Shown here in pieces: positions 16,101-25,163 of a DNA stretch of 64,000 bases. The position numbers were made by a program, and so were the translations under genes. Source of the stretch: Ruminococcaceae bacterium R-25 (GTDB lineage: Bacteria > Bacillota > Clostridia > Saccharofermentanales > Saccharofermentanaceae); the NCBI GenBank assembly GCA_003149065.1, contig QGFZ01000002.1, forward strand, positions 62,001-126,000, written 5' to 3'. The number at the start of each line of letters is the position of its first letter. Position 1 is the first letter of the stretch. The notes below the pieces were generated by a model. The model saw nothing but the letters and a program-made list of their open reading frames with translations. It ran no database searches and was not told the DNA's origin.

Positions 16101-16677
16101 GATAGCACCCGCCCGTGTTTGCCGTCAAGGGACGTTCCACTCGCTAAAAGCGCCCTTGACTGCATCCGTGGCGGGCGCTTATTTAGTGTTTAAGAGGGGC
16201 CTTAAGCACCTCTTGCATCAAAGATGCCGGTGCTCTAAAGAAGCCTTATAAAATCTATATTTCATTGTCGGTTGATTCAGTGCTTTTCAGAGATTTCCTT
16301 GCAGGCTTTTGCCGGTATTTGTTATGAATCTCCTGCCTTTGCCGGTTTTTGTCTGGAACCTTTGGAGTTTTCCTTCAGAGATTTGCAGGTATTTGTTATG
16401 TCTACAAAAGGATACAAAACTACTACCGTTTCCACTGAAAGAAGCTCTGAAAAACCTGCAAAGACGTCTCAAAGCACCAAAAAGCCTGCAAGAAACCTGC
16501 AAAAAAGCTACGAAAAACCACGAATAAACCGACATCGTACTATAGTTTCTGCCCAATCGTCAGATGAGAGGCGGGGAATCCACCTCTTGACTACTACTTC
16601 TGCTCTGTCAAGCGAGCGGTCAAGGGTGATAAAGGCAGCGATGCCGTCCCTTGACGGCGAAGCGCAGACGGTGCTAC
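16101..16677. mobile_element. Candidate non-autonomous element with long terminal inverted repeats
   Basis: The left end (from GATAGCACC at 16101) and the inverted right end (to GGTGCTAC at 16677) resemble each other for about 50-65 bp. They share the exact core GCCGTCAAGGGACG on the left and its complement on the right, and each end has its own GTCAAGGG...CCCTTGAC stem (16124-16131/16153-16160 and 16619-16626/16648-16655). There is no transposase inside. Target duplications were not recognised. It may be a MITE-like element or a large structured RNA. Confidence 0.5.
16284..16515. repeat. Internal direct and inverted repeats (TTGCAGG / CCTGCAA)
   Basis: TTCAGAGATTT...GCAGG...GGTATTTGTTATG occurs twice on the left side (near 16284-16326 and 16374-16400). 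Complementary CCTGCAA motifs occur three times on the right side (near 16456-16510). Together these allow several alternative hairpins inside the element. Confidence 0.55.
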
Positions 16678-16693
16678 ATACACGCAAATAAAA

Positions 16694-16716
16694 ACTCCCT
16701 GCAAAGTGCAGGGAGT
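16694..16716 (-). terminator. Terminator of the decarboxylase operon
   Basis: ACTCCCTGCA (16694-16703) and TGCAGGGAGT (16707-16716) pair perfectly with a 3-nt loop. On the minus strand TTTTTATTT follows. Confidence 0.92.
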
Positions 16717-16751
16717 CTTTAATAGGTTATTTCTTTTAATAGCTAATTATA

Positions 16752-17960
16752 TCAGCCGAAGAGTGTGAGCAGGATGCCGGCAGCAACTGCAGAACCGATA
16801 ACGCCTGCTACGTTAGGACCCATGGCGTGCATGAGCAGGAAGTTGGAAGGATTCTCCTTCTGGCCGACCTTTGAAGCAACACGTGCTGCCATAGGAACGG
16901 CGGAAACGCCTGCTGCGCCGATGAGCGGATTGATCTTGCCCTTTGATAGGAAGTACATGATGTCGCCGATGATGAGACCGCCGACTGTAGCGAAGACGAA
17001 TGCTGCGAGACCGATGCAGATGATGAGGATCGTCTCAAGCTTGAGGAATCTTACGCCAACTGCTGTAGCACCAACTGATGTACCGAGCATGATAGTTACG
17101 ATGTTGCACATAGCGTTCTGAGCTGTGTCTGAGAGACGGTCTGTAACGCCTGATTCTCTGAAGAGGTTACCGAGCATGAGGCAGCCAAGGAGAGGTGCAA
17201 CTGAAGGGAGGATGAGAACGCAGACAACTGTAACGATGATAGGGAAGCAGATCTTCTCTGTCTTGGATACGGGTCTTGTCTGTTCCATCTTGACCTGACG
17301 CATCTTCTTTGTTGTAAGCAGCTTCATTACAGGGGGCTGGATCATAGGGATCAAAGCCATGTAAGAGTAAGCTGCGATAGCGATAGCGCCGAGGAGCTCA
17401 GGAGCGAGCTTGGATGTGAGATAGATAGCTGTCGGGCCGTCAGCACCACCGATGATACCGATTGAAGCAGCACCCTGAGGATCGAATCCCAAGAGGCATG
17501 CAGCAACGAATGCAAAGGAAATACCGAACTGAGCGCCTGCACCCATGAAGAAGGATGAAGGTCTGGAGATCAAGGGTCCGAAGTCTGTCATAGCGCCTAC
17601 TGCCATGAAGATGAGGCAGGGGAAGATATCCATCTTAACGCCGATGTACAGGAAGTCGAAAAGACCCGGATCGATGTGGTTGCCAGCAGCATCATGATAG
17701 CCGCCGCCTAATGCAGCCCAATTGATCTCGCCGTCAAACCATTCGGGGTGGAAGATTCCGCCGCCGGGCCAAGGGAGATTTGTAAGGAGCATACCGAATG
17801 CGATAGGGAGTAAGAGCAAAGGCTCAAACTGCTTTTTGATCGCCATGTACAAAAGAGCGAACGCAATGAGGATCATGATTCCGCTCTTCCATCCGTCGGG
17901 ATCAAGGAAGAACTGGGCGAAACCCGATGTCTCCCAAAGATTTTTTAATACTTCTAACAT
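16752..17960 (-). CDS. oadB: Sodium-translocating decarboxylase beta subunit
   Basis: A 402-residue, multi-span membrane protein (about nine to eleven hydrophobic segments) of the OadB/GcdB/MmdB family. It decarboxylates carboxybiotin on the carrier protein and couples this to sodium export. The key membrane-embedded motif GIIGGADGPTAIYLT, with the essential Asp, is intact, as are LGTSVGATAVGVRFL and the C-terminal ASKVGQKENPSNFLLMHAMGPNV. It is the last gene of a four-gene minus-strand operon, 17 bp after the biotin carrier gene, and ends 36 bp before a strong terminator. Confidence 0.95.
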   Translation of the reverse strand: MLEVLKNLWETSGFAQFFLDPDGWKSGIMILIAFALLYMAIKKQFEPLLLLPIAFGMLLTNLPWPGGGIFHPEWFDGEINWAALGGGYHDAAGNHIDPGLFDFLYIGVKMDIFPCLIFMAVGAMTDFGPLISRPSSFFMGAGAQFGISFAFVAACLLGFDPQGAASIGIIGGADGPTAIYLTSKLAPELLGAIAIAAYSYMALIPMIQPPVMKLLTTKKMRQVKMEQTRPVSKTEKICFPIIVTVVCVLILPSVAPLLGCLMLGNLFRESGVTDRLSDTAQNAMCNIVTIMLGTSVGATAVGVRFLKLETILIICIGLAAFVFATVGGLIIGDIMYFLSKGKINPLIGAAGVSAVPMAARVASKVGQKENPSNFLLMHAMGPNVAGVIGSAVAAGILLTLFG

Positions 17961-17977
17961 TACCGGCTACCCCCTGA

Positions 17978-18373
17978 TCAAGAAATCGTTACCAAAGGTG
18001 TGCCTGTATCTACTGTAGCACCCTTTGAAACGAGAACCTGAGCAACTGAACCGGAGCAAGGTGCATAGATCTCGTTTTCCATCTTCATAGCTTCGAGGAT
18101 GCAAACGAGCTCGCCTTCCTTAACTGCCTGACCGACAGCGACCTTAACGTCAAGGATAGTACCGGGCATAGGTGAGTTAACAGGTGTTGTGCCTGCAGCA
18201 GCAGCGACAGCGGGAGCAGCGGCGGGAGCCGGAGCAGCAGCGGGTGCAGCAGCAGGAGCGGGAGCAGCTGCTGGTGCAGCTGCTACAACAGCAGTTGTCT
18301 TGATGAGATTGGCCTTGCCTTTCTCGACTTCTACCTCATAAACTTTATCGTTGATAGTTACGTTATAAATCAT
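17978..18373 (-). CDS. Biotin carboxyl carrier protein of sodium-pump decarboxylase
   Basis: A 131-residue carrier. Residues 1-27 form a small beta motif, 28-62 are an Ala/Pro hinge, and 63-131 are a biotinyl domain with the biotinylation site AMKMEN (Lys97). It shuttles CO2 from the carboxyltransferase to the membrane subunit. In many oxaloacetate decarboxylases this domain is fused to the alpha subunit; here it is a separate gene, as in glutaconyl-CoA and methylmalonyl-CoA decarboxylases and in some Clostridia. It lies between the oadG-like and oadB genes with gaps of 12 and 17 bp. Confidence 0.95.
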   Translation of the reverse strand: MIYNVTINDKVYEVEVEKGKANLIKTTAVVAAAPAAAPAPAAAPAAAPAPAAAPAVAAAAGTTPVNSPMPGTILDVKVAVGQAVKEGELVCILEAMKMENEIYAPCSGSVAQVLVSKGATVDTGTPLVTIS

Positions 18374-18385
18374 GGATGTTCTCCT

Positions 18386-18763
18386 TTAATCTTTTTCGAC
18401 CAACTTGATTGACTTGAATACGAGCTCTTCGAGCGGGATTCCGGAGTCATCAGCGACGATTGCCATGATCATGGCAGCGGTCTTCTCATCACAGTTCTTA
18501 AGCTTCAATGATCCGGAAGAGAATACCTCTTCGGGAGCAGCAGGAGCAGCGGGTGCTGCTGCGGCGGGAGCTGCCTTAGCGGGTTCTTCTTTAGCGCCGA
18601 CCTTTGTGATGCCCTGGATGATCTTTCCTGAAATTGAGATCAGGATATACATCAGGAAGAGCACACCGAATACCACGAGGATAACGATGCCGGCGTTCAT
18701 TAACATCTCAGGTACGCTAAGATGCTGACCGCGCTCTACAGCCAACTGAACATAAGGATTCAT
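18386..18763 (-). CDS. Decarboxylase gamma/delta (OadG-like) membrane subunit
   Basis: A 125-residue protein with one membrane segment at about 22-45, an Ala/Pro hinge at about 58-78, and a small C-terminal domain (SGSLKLKNCDEKTAAMIMAI to the end) typical of the longer OadG or MmdD type. It tethers the carboxyltransferase to the membrane complex. The start lies 2 bp after the stop of the upstream alpha-subunit gene, implying translational coupling. Confidence 0.88.
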   Translation of the reverse strand: MNPYVQLAVERGQHLSVPEMLMNAGIVILVVFGVLFLMYILISISGKIIQGITKVGAKEEPAKAAPAAAAPAAPAAPEEVFSSGSLKLKNCDEKTAAMIMAIVADDSGIPLEELVFKSIKLVEKD

Positions 18764-18765
18764 AA

Positions 18766-20151
18766 TTAATCCTCCTTCTTCTCGATGGTGTAGTTAACTG
18801 TGTTGGATTCTTTCTCTTCACGTGCTGCGAAGAACTTCTCAGCAACCTGAGGGAAAGCGATGTAGGAGAGGACATCCTCGTCGGATCTTGCTTTGTCGCC
18901 AAGTTCCTTCTTTGTCTTCTCGAAAACGGGCTCAAGGGAATCAGCATATCTGCCCTGAACGAGTTCTTCAGGCTTCCAGCATCTGTCAATGAGTTCCTGG
19001 TTAACTTTGCCCGGTGCACGGCCGTATTCGCCACGGAGGTAAGCCTTGATCTCCTTGGAGATGTTCTTATATCTCTCGCCTAAGAGAACGTTCTGAACTG
19101 CCTGGTTACCAACCATCTGGGAAAGAGGTGTAACGAGCGGGGGATAACCCATGTCCTTACGTACTGCAGGGATCTCAGCGAGTGCTTCATCGAACTTGTC
19201 GAGAGCGTGCATATCCTTGAGGTTAGCGATCATGTTGGAGAGCATTCCGCCAGGCACCTGGTACTTGAGGATGTCAGCCTTGATGCCCATAACTGTAGGA
19301 TTGAGTGTACCATTGTCGAGGAACTTCTTTCTTACAGGTACGAAGAAATCAGCGATCTCCTTGAGCTTGTCCATATCAAGACCTGAGTCATAGCCGAACT
19401 GCTTAAGTGTGTAAGCCATTGTCTCAGTAGCGGGCTGTGATGTGCCGCCTGCCATAGTGGAGATAGCGCAGTCGATTCCGTCAACACCTGCTTCAACAGC
19501 CTTAAGGAGAGTCATAGGACCCATGCCTGTTGTGTGGTGTGTGTGGAAGAAGAGAGGTACCTTGATATTTGCACCCTTGATAGCCTTGATGAGATCATAA
19601 GCTTCCTTAGGTGAGCAGATGCCTGCCATGTCCTTGATAGCGATGGAGTCAACGCCCATGCTCTCAAGCTCTTTGCACATTTCAACGTACTTCTCGATTG
19701 TATGTACAGGTGAAGTTGTGTAGCAGATGCAGCCCTGTGCATGCTTGCCGCACTTCTTAACCTCGTCAATGCAGACTTCAATGTTTCTGAAATCGTTTAA
19801 TGCGTCGAAGATACGGAAGATATCCATACCGTTCTCTGCAGCCTTGCGGCAGAAGAGTCTAACGACGTCATCGGGATAATGCTTGTAGCCTAAAATGTTC
19901 TGACCGCGGATGAGCATCTGGAGGGGAGTCTTCTTGCAGACTGCCTTGATCTTTCTAAGTCTCTCCCACGGATCCTCGTCCAAGTATCTGAGACATGAAT
20001 CGAATGTTGCACCGCCCCAGCACTCGAGTGAGTAGTAGCCGGCGTTGTCCAAAGTCTCAAGGATGCCCTCGAAATCGGAGAACGGCATACGTGTTGCGAT
20101 GAGAGACTGCTGGGAGTCACGCAGCACGGTTTCTGTGATTTTTACTTTCAT
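18766..20151 (-). CDS. oadA: Oxaloacetate decarboxylase alpha subunit (carboxyltransferase)
   Basis: A 461-residue carboxyltransferase that moves the carboxyl group of oxaloacetate to biotin. It shows TVLRDSQQSL at the start, the conserved Lys in IAIKDMAGICSP, and the metal-binding HxH in FFHTHHTTGMG, followed by the conserved C-terminal carboxylase domain. It lacks the fused biotin domain, which is supplied by the gene two places downstream. The start is ATG at 20151-20149, ten nucleotides after AAGGAG; a GTG at 20160 sits almost on the ribosome binding site and is less likely. It leads a four-gene sodium-pump operon. The pyruvate-carboxylase-type CT domain favours oxaloacetate over acyl-CoA substrates. 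Confidence 0.93.
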   Translation of the reverse strand: MKVKITETVLRDSQQSLIATRMPFSDFEGILETLDNAGYYSLECWGGATFDSCLRYLDEDPWERLRKIKAVCKKTPLQMLIRGQNILGYKHYPDDVVRLFCRKAAENGMDIFRIFDALNDFRNIEVCIDEVKKCGKHAQGCICYTTSPVHTIEKYVEMCKELESMGVDSIAIKDMAGICSPKEAYDLIKAIKGANIKVPLFFHTHHTTGMGPMTLLKAVEAGVDGIDCAISTMAGGTSQPATETMAYTLKQFGYDSGLDMDKLKEIADFFVPVRKKFLDNGTLNPTVMGIKADILKYQVPGGMLSNMIANLKDMHALDKFDEALAEIPAVRKDMGYPPLVTPLSQMVGNQAVQNVLLGERYKNISKEIKAYLRGEYGRAPGKVNQELIDRCWKPEELVQGRYADSLEPVFEKTKKELGDKARSDEDVLSYIAFPQVAEKFFAAREEKESNTVNYTIEKKED

Positions 20152-20329
20152 TGAAGTCACACTCCTTGTAATTAAAAAATAACCTTAGTAAGTATATAGG
20201 GTTTGCCCTGATAAGTGAATAAGAAATTTTGGGTTTAACAGTCAATTTTTTATGCTTTTTTAGTATTATTATCGAACCCCCGGCGAAAGGGGGGCGCAAA
20301 GCCTGCCAAAGGTCCCTGAAAAATAGCAG

Positions 20330-20358
20330 TTTACATTCAAAATATGCGGGTGTATACT
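20330..20358 (+). promoter_or_regulatory. Promoter of the rpsL operon
   Basis: TTTACA (20330-20335), a 17-bp spacer and TATACT (20353-20358) lie about 67 bp before the rpsL start. Confidence 0.8.
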
Positions 20359-20424
20359 TAATTGCTCGCAAAGGGGACTTTGTGCTCATATTTGCGCGAA
20401 AAAATTAAGAAAGGAGATGTATTG

Positions 20425-20853
20425 ATGCCAACGTTCAATCAATTGGTTAAGTCCGGCAGACAGTCAAAGACATTCAAGTCTGCTTCCCCGGCGCTTCAGT
20501 TCTCGATGAATACCATCAGAAACAAGCAGACAAATCTTGATTCGCCTCAAAAGCGCGGCGTTTGCACAGTTGTTAAGACAACAACACCTAAGAAGCCTAA
20601 TTCAGCTCTTCGTAAGGTAGCAAGAGTTCGTCTTACAAATGGCTACGAGGTTACTGCTTACATTCCGGGAATCGGACACAACCTTCAGGAGCACTCTGTT
20701 GTACTTATCAGAGGCGGACGTGTTAAGGACCTCCCTGGTGTACGTTATCACATCGTAAGAGGCACACTTGATACAGCCGGCGTTGCTGATCGTCAGCAGG
20801 GCAGATCTAAGTACGGCGCTAAGAAGCCGAAGGCTGCTAAGGTTAAGAAGTAA
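20425..20853 (+). CDS. rpsL: 30S ribosomal protein S12
   Basis: A 142-residue S12, located at the decoding centre of the small subunit. It begins [12 protein letters not shown] and contains [19 protein letters not shown] and [18 protein letters not shown]. The lysines where streptomycin resistance mutations usually occur (in PKKPNSA and GRVKDLP) are wild type. The ATG at 20425 follows AAGGAG at 20411-20416; an upstream in-frame TTG at 20362 would add 21 non-conserved residues. It opens the str-type operon rpsL-rpsG-fusA, with its own promoter. Confidence 0.98.
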   Translation: MPTFNQLVKSGRQSKTFKSASPALQFSMNTIRNKQTNLDSPQKRGVCTVVKTTTPKKPNSALRKVARVRLTNGYEVTAYIPGIGHNLQEHSVVLIRGGRVKDLPGVRYHIVRGTLDTAGVADRQQGRSKYGAKKPKAAKVKK

Positions 20854-20854
20854 T

Positions 20855-21002
20855 CCCGCGAAAGATTTTTCGCAGGGGTTGGACATAAGTGATCAGTACA
20901 TTGTTCATATATGGACATTGCCTGACTGAGACGCTTAACACGGTCCACAAGAACAACTGAAACGTGAGTACCTATGGTTTCAAGTTTTAGAAAGTAAAAC
21001 TT
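20855..21002 (+). promoter_or_regulatory. Three hairpins in the rpsL-rpsG spacer
   Basis: Stems form at 20855-20876 (GCGAA/TTCGC plus flanking C/G pairs), 20958-20982 (TGAAAC/GTTTCA) and 20982-21002 (AAGTTTTA/TAAAACTT). None has a T-run. In other bacteria S7 binds this intercistronic region to control its own synthesis, so a related role is possible. Confidence 0.45.
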
Positions 21003-21029
21003 TAATAATCATGTTAGGAGGGAAGCAAA

Positions 21030-21500
21030 GTGCCAAGAAAAGGCAATACCCCAAAGAGAACGGTTCTTCCGGATCCTGTCTACAATGACGTTGTAGTAAG
21101 TAAGCTTATCAACAACATCATGTTGGACGGCAAGAAGGGCGTAGCTCAAAAAATTACATACGGCGCCTTCGATATCATCAAAGAGCGCACAAATGAAGAG
21201 CCCCTCGAAGTATTCAGAAAGGCTCTTGCTAACGTAATGCCCACCCTCGAGTGCAAAGCACGCCGTGTTGGTGGTGCTAACTATCAGATCCCTATGGATG
21301 TTAAGCCTGAGAGAAGACAGACTTTAGGCCTCCGTTGGATCGTTCAGTACTCGAGAAACAGATCTGAGCGCACAATGAAGGAGCGCCTTGCTGCTGAGCT
21401 TATGGATGCAGCAAACGAGACAGGCGGAGCATTCAAGAGAAAAGAAGAAATGCACAGAATGGCTGAGGCTAACAAGGCTTTCGCGCATTTCAATCGTTAA
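21030..21500 (+). CDS. rpsG: 30S ribosomal protein S7
   Basis: A 156-residue S7 of normal length. It nucleates assembly of the 30S head by binding 16S rRNA. It starts [16 protein letters not shown] and shows the conserved [35 protein letters not shown] and [32 protein letters not shown] site precedes the ATG. The spacer to rpsL is long for the operon (176 bp) and can fold into three hairpins. Confidence 0.98.
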   Translation: MPRKGNTPKRTVLPDPVYNDVVVSKLINNIMLDGKKGVAQKITYGAFDIIKERTNEEPLEVFRKALANVMPTLECKARRVGGANYQIPMDVKPERRQTLGLRWIVQYSRNRSERTMKERLAAELMDAANETGGAFKRKEEMHRMAEANKAFAHFNR

Positions 21501-21529
21501 TCACCGGTTAAGAAAGGACATTAATACTA

Positions 21530-23602
21530 ATGGCTACAACAAGAGCATATCCGCTTGAGAAGACCAGAAACATCGGTATTATGGCTCACATCGACGCCGG
21601 TAAGACAACAACAACCGAGAGAATTCTTTATTACTCCGGCGTTAACCGTAAGATGGGTGAGGTTCACGAAGGTGCTGCTACCATGGACTGGATGGTTCAG
21701 GAGCAGGAGAGAGGTATCACAATTACCTCCGCAGCTACAACAGCTCCCTGGAAGGGCCACAGAATCAACATCATCGACACTCCAGGCCACGTTGACTTCA
21801 CAGTAGAAGTTGAGCGTTCACTCCGTGTACTCGATGGTGCCGTTACGGTTATGTCTGCTAGAGGCGGCGTTGAGCCGCAGACGGAAACAGTTTGGAGACA
21901 GGCTGAGCACTACGGTGTTCCGAGAATGGTTTTCGTCAACAAGATGGACATCATCGGCGCAAACTTTGAACATGTTTGCGACATGATCCGTGACAGACTT
22001 AAGAATGTCCCTGTTGCTATTCAGTACCCTATCGGTAAGGAAGACAACTTCCAGGGCATTATCGACCTTATTACTCTCCGTGCTGAGGTTTACACTTCAG
22101 AAGACGGTATGCAGTACGAGGACCGTGAGGTTCCTGCTGACATGCTCGACTTCATCAAGGGCAAGAGAGAAGAAATGGTCGAGCTTATCTGCGAGACAGA
22201 TGACGAGCTCACAGAGAAGTATCTCGAAGGCGAGGAGATCTCCAACGAGGAACTCAAGGCTGCACTCCGTAAGGCTTGCTGCTCATGCAAGCTCATTCCG
22301 GTTACATGCGGTACATCATTGAGAAACAAGGGCGTTCAGATGCTCTTGGACGCAATCGTTGACTACATGCCCTCACCTCTCGACGTTCCTGCAATCAAGG
22401 GTGTTAACCCTGAGACTGAGGAAGAAGAGGAGAGACCTTCTTCTGACGAAGAGCCTTTCGCAGCTCTCGCATTCAAGATCGCTACTGACCCGTTCGTCGG
22501 TAAGCTCTGCTTCTTCAGAGTTTATTCCGGCATTATGGAAGCAGGATCTTATGTTCTTAACTCATCTAAGAACAAGAAGGAGCGTATCGGACGTATCGTT
22601 CAGATGCACGCTAACGAGCGTAAGGAGATCACAGAAGTATTCTCCGGCGACATCGCAGCTGCTATCGGTCTGAAGGATACAACAACAGGTAACACACTCT
22701 GCGACGAGGATCATCCTATCATCCTCGAGTCCATGGAGTTCCCTGAGCCGGTTATCGAGGTTGCTATCGAACCTAAGAGCCGTGCTTCACAGGAAAAGAT
22801 GCTTATCGCTCTCCAGAAGCTCGCAGAAGAAGACCCGACGTTCCGTACATATACGAACCAGGAAACAGGACAGACAATCATCGCCGGTATGGGTGAGCTT
22901 CACCTCGACATCATCGTTGACCGTTTGTTCCGTGAGTTCAAGGTCGAAGCTAACGTAGGCGCACCTCAGGTATCCTACAAAGAGACGATCAGAAGAACTG
23001 TTGAAGCTCAGGGTAAGTTCGTACGTCAGTCCGGTGGTCACGGTCAGTACGGTGACTGCTGGCTCAGACTTGAGCCCCAGGAGCCCGGTAAGGGTTATGA
23101 GTTCGTTGACGAGACAGTCGGCGGCTGCATCCCGAAGCAGTTCATCGCTCCTATCGATGCAGGTGTTCAGGAAGCTATGCAGGCCGGTATCTTGGGCGGC
23201 TATCCTGTAGTTGACGTTAAGGTTACCGTTTTCGACGGTTCTTACCACGATGTCGACTCTTCAGAAATGGCCTTCAAGATCGCAGGATCCATGGGATTCA
23301 AGGCAGGTATGCAGAAGGGCGATCCTTGCCTCCTCGAGCCTATCATGAAGGTAGACGTCGAGGTTCCTGATGAGTACTTGGGCGACGTTATCGGCGGACT
23401 CAATGCACGCCGTGGCGCTATCAAGGAGATCGAGCCTATGAACGGTTCACAGCAGGTTCATGCTGAAGTTCCGCTCGCAAACATGTTCGGTTACGCAACA
23501 GACCTCCGTTCTTCTACACAGGGACGTGGTACGTTCGTAATGCAGATAAGCCACTTCGCGGAAACGCCGAAGAGCATCATGGAGTCCATCTTAAAGAAAT
23601 AA
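21530..23602 (+). CDS. fusA: Elongation factor G
   Basis: A 690-residue translocation GTPase. The G1 motif [12 protein letters not shown] lies near residues 19-30, switch II is DTPGHVDFT and the NKMD G4 motif is present. Domains II to V follow, ending with the typical [19 protein letters not shown]. It moves tRNAs and mRNA through the ribosome with GTP hydrolysis. It starts 29 bp after rpsG behind AAGAAAGGA. It is a single, standard-length copy with the codon bias of highly expressed genes. Confidence 0.98.
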   Translation: MATTRAYPLEKTRNIGIMAHIDAGKTTTTERILYYSGVNRKMGEVHEGAATMDWMVQEQERGITITSAATTAPWKGHRINIIDTPGHVDFTVEVERSLRVLDGAVTVMSARGGVEPQTETVWRQAEHYGVPRMVFVNKMDIIGANFEHVCDMIRDRLKNVPVAIQYPIGKEDNFQGIIDLITLRAEVYTSEDGMQYEDREVPADMLDFIKGKREEMVELICETDDELTEKYLEGEEISNEELKAALRKACCSCKLIPVTCGTSLRNKGVQMLLDAIVDYMPSPLDVPAIKGVNPETEEEEERPSSDEEPFAALAFKIATDPFVGKLCFFRVYSGIMEAGSYVLNSSKNKKERIGRIVQMHANERKEITEVFSGDIAAAIGLKDTTTGNTLCDEDHPIILESMEFPEPVIEVAIEPKSRASQEKMLIALQKLAEEDPTFRTYTNQETGQTIIAGMGELHLDIIVDRLFREFKVEANVGAPQVSYKETIRRTVEAQGKFVRQSGGHGQYGDCWLRLEPQEPGKGYEFVDETVGGCIPKQFIAPIDAGVQEAMQAGILGGYPVVDVKVTVFDGSYHDVDSSEMAFKIAGSMGFKAGMQKGDPCLLEPIMKVDVEVPDEYLGDVIGGLNARRGAIKEIEPMNGSQQVHAEVPLANMFGYATDLRSSTQGRGTFVMQISHFAETPKSIMESILKK

Positions 23603-23658
23603 GACTCCAAACCGCCTGATATAAAGGGCTGAAACATCAATAAATAATGCTTTTTTAC

Positions 23659-23687
23659 TTGAAATAAAGAGCGAAAGTTTATAAAAT
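23659..23687 (+). promoter_or_regulatory. Promoter of tuf
   Basis: TTGAAA (23659-23664), a 17-bp spacer and TAAAAT (23682-23687) lie 75 bp before tuf, giving it a promoter separate from the str operon. Confidence 0.8.
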
Positions 23688-23762
23688 GTTGTTTGACGCT
23701 CCCGTTAAATCAAGGCGAGTAATAATAAAGTTTAATAATAATTTCTTAGGAGGAAATTACAA

Positions 23763-24965
23763 ATGGCAAGAGAAAAGTTCGTACGTAGCAAGCCGCACGT
23801 AAACATCGGTACCATTGGTCACGTTGACCACGGTAAGACAACTCTTACAGCTGCTATCACAAAGGTACTCGCTATGAAGGGTGGCGCTGAGTTCAAGGAT
23901 TACAGCAACATCGACTCCGCACCTGAGGAGAGAGCTCGTGGTATCACGATCAACACAGCACACGTTGAGTATGAGACAGAGACACGTCACTATGCACACG
24001 TTGACTGCCCTGGCCACGCTGACTACATCAAGAACATGATCACTGGTGCAGCTCAGATGGACGGTGCTATCCTCGTAGTTTCCGCTGCAGACGGCCCGAT
24101 GCCCCAGACACGTGAGCACATCCTTCTCGCTCGTCAGGTAGGCGTTCCTTATATCGTAGTATTCATGAATAAGTGCGATCAGGTTGACGACGAAGAGCTT
24201 CTTGAGCTCGTAGACATGGACATCCGTGACCTCCTCAACCAGTATGATTTCCCTGGTGATGACACTCCGATCATCCGTGGTTCTGCTCTTGCAGCACTCG
24301 AGTCTACATCTACAGATCCTAACGCTCCTGAGTATGCTCCTATCCTCGAGCTCATGGATGCTGTTGACAACTACATCGCTACACCTGAGCGTCCTGTTGA
24401 CAAGCCGTTCCTTATGCCTGTTGAGGACGTATTCACAATCTCCGGCCGTGGTACAGTTGCTACAGGCCGTCTTGAGAGAGGTACAGTTAAGGTTGGTGAT
24501 CCTGCAGAGATCGTTGGTCTCCAGGACGAGCCTAAGTCAACAACTATCACAGGTGTTGAAATGTTCCGTAAGTCAATGGATCAGGCTGAGGCTGGTGACA
24601 ACATCGGCTGCCTCCTCCGTGGTATCGACCGTAAGGAAGTTGAAAGAGGTCAGGTTATCGCTAAGCCCGGCACAACAACTCCTCACACAAAGTTCACAGG
24701 CCAAGTTTACGTTCTTACAAAGGAAGAGGGTGGACGTCATAAGCCTTTCGTAACAGGTTACCGTCCTCAGTTCTACTTCAGAACAACAGACGTTACAGGC
24801 GTTATCAAGCTTCCTGAGGGAACAGACATGTGCATGCCTGGTGACCACGTAACAATCGAAGCAGACCTCATCACTCCTATCGCTATGGAGCAGGGTCTTA
24901 AGTTCGCTATCCGTGAGGGTGGTCACACAGTAGGCGCTGGTACAGTTTCTACAATCATCGAGTAA
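23763..24965 (+). CDS. tuf: Elongation factor Tu
   Basis: A 400-residue GTPase that delivers aminoacyl-tRNA to the ribosome. [10 protein letters not shown] (P-loop), [28 protein letters not shown] and the NKCD guanine-specificity motif are intact, followed by the two beta-barrel domains. AGGAGGAAATTAC precedes the ATG. It has its own promoter and a strong terminator, so it can be expressed above the level of fusA. Confidence 0.98.
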   Translation: MAREKFVRSKPHVNIGTIGHVDHGKTTLTAAITKVLAMKGGAEFKDYSNIDSAPEERARGITINTAHVEYETETRHYAHVDCPGHADYIKNMITGAAQMDGAILVVSAADGPMPQTREHILLARQVGVPYIVVFMNKCDQVDDEELLELVDMDIRDLLNQYDFPGDDTPIIRGSALAALESTSTDPNAPEYAPILELMDAVDNYIATPERPVDKPFLMPVEDVFTISGRGTVATGRLERGTVKVGDPAEIVGLQDEPKSTTITGVEMFRKSMDQAEAGDNIGCLLRGIDRKEVERGQVIAKPGTTTPHTKFTGQVYVLTKEEGGRHKPFVTGYRPQFYFRTTDVTGVIKLPEGTDMCMPGDHVTIEADLITPIAMEQGLKFAIREGGHTVGAGTVSTIIE

Positions 24966-24995
24966 TTCGATAAGAACTGACTAAACGTTCAATCA

Positions 24996-25030
24996 AGAGT
25001 CCGTACTTTAGAGTGCGGACTCTTTTCTTT
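24996..25030 (+). terminator. Terminator of tuf
   Basis: AGAGTCCG (24996-25003) pairs with CGGACTCT (25016-25023), with more pairs inside, followed by TTTTCTTTT. Confidence 0.92.
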
Positions 25031-25163
25031 TGCCCGGAAATAAGGGCAGATATTTCCTTTTTCCTTCTCGAAAATTAATAAAACCTTAAGGAGTTAGGTC
25101 ATAACAACTTAATCGGGCTTTCGATACCATTTAGGTACTTTAAAGCATCAAGGGGGATCAGGA

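Larger units (their letters stand above)
16038..16751. other. 714-bp gap without a convincing gene
   Basis: The flotillin terminator, the inverted-repeat-bounded element (16101-16677) and the bidirectional terminator at 16694-16716 fill this gap. Open frames on both strands within the element (for example plus 16272-16691) have no ribosome binding site and simply read through the repeats. Confidence 0.7.

Noticed and set aside
16272-16691. 139-codon plus-strand frame and 89-codon minus-strand frame in the 16-kb element
   Set aside because: Both run through inverted repeats and a terminator region, lack a ribosome binding site, and have unnatural composition.
16752-20151. Glutaconyl-CoA or methylmalonyl-CoA decarboxylase instead of oxaloacetate decarboxylase
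   Set aside because: The alpha subunit is the pyruvate-carboxylase-type carboxyltransferase (RDSQQSL, HTHHTTG), not an acyl-CoA carboxyltransferase.
22787-23248. 153-codon minus-strand frame in fusA
   Set aside because: It is a shadow of a highly biased, strongly conserved gene.
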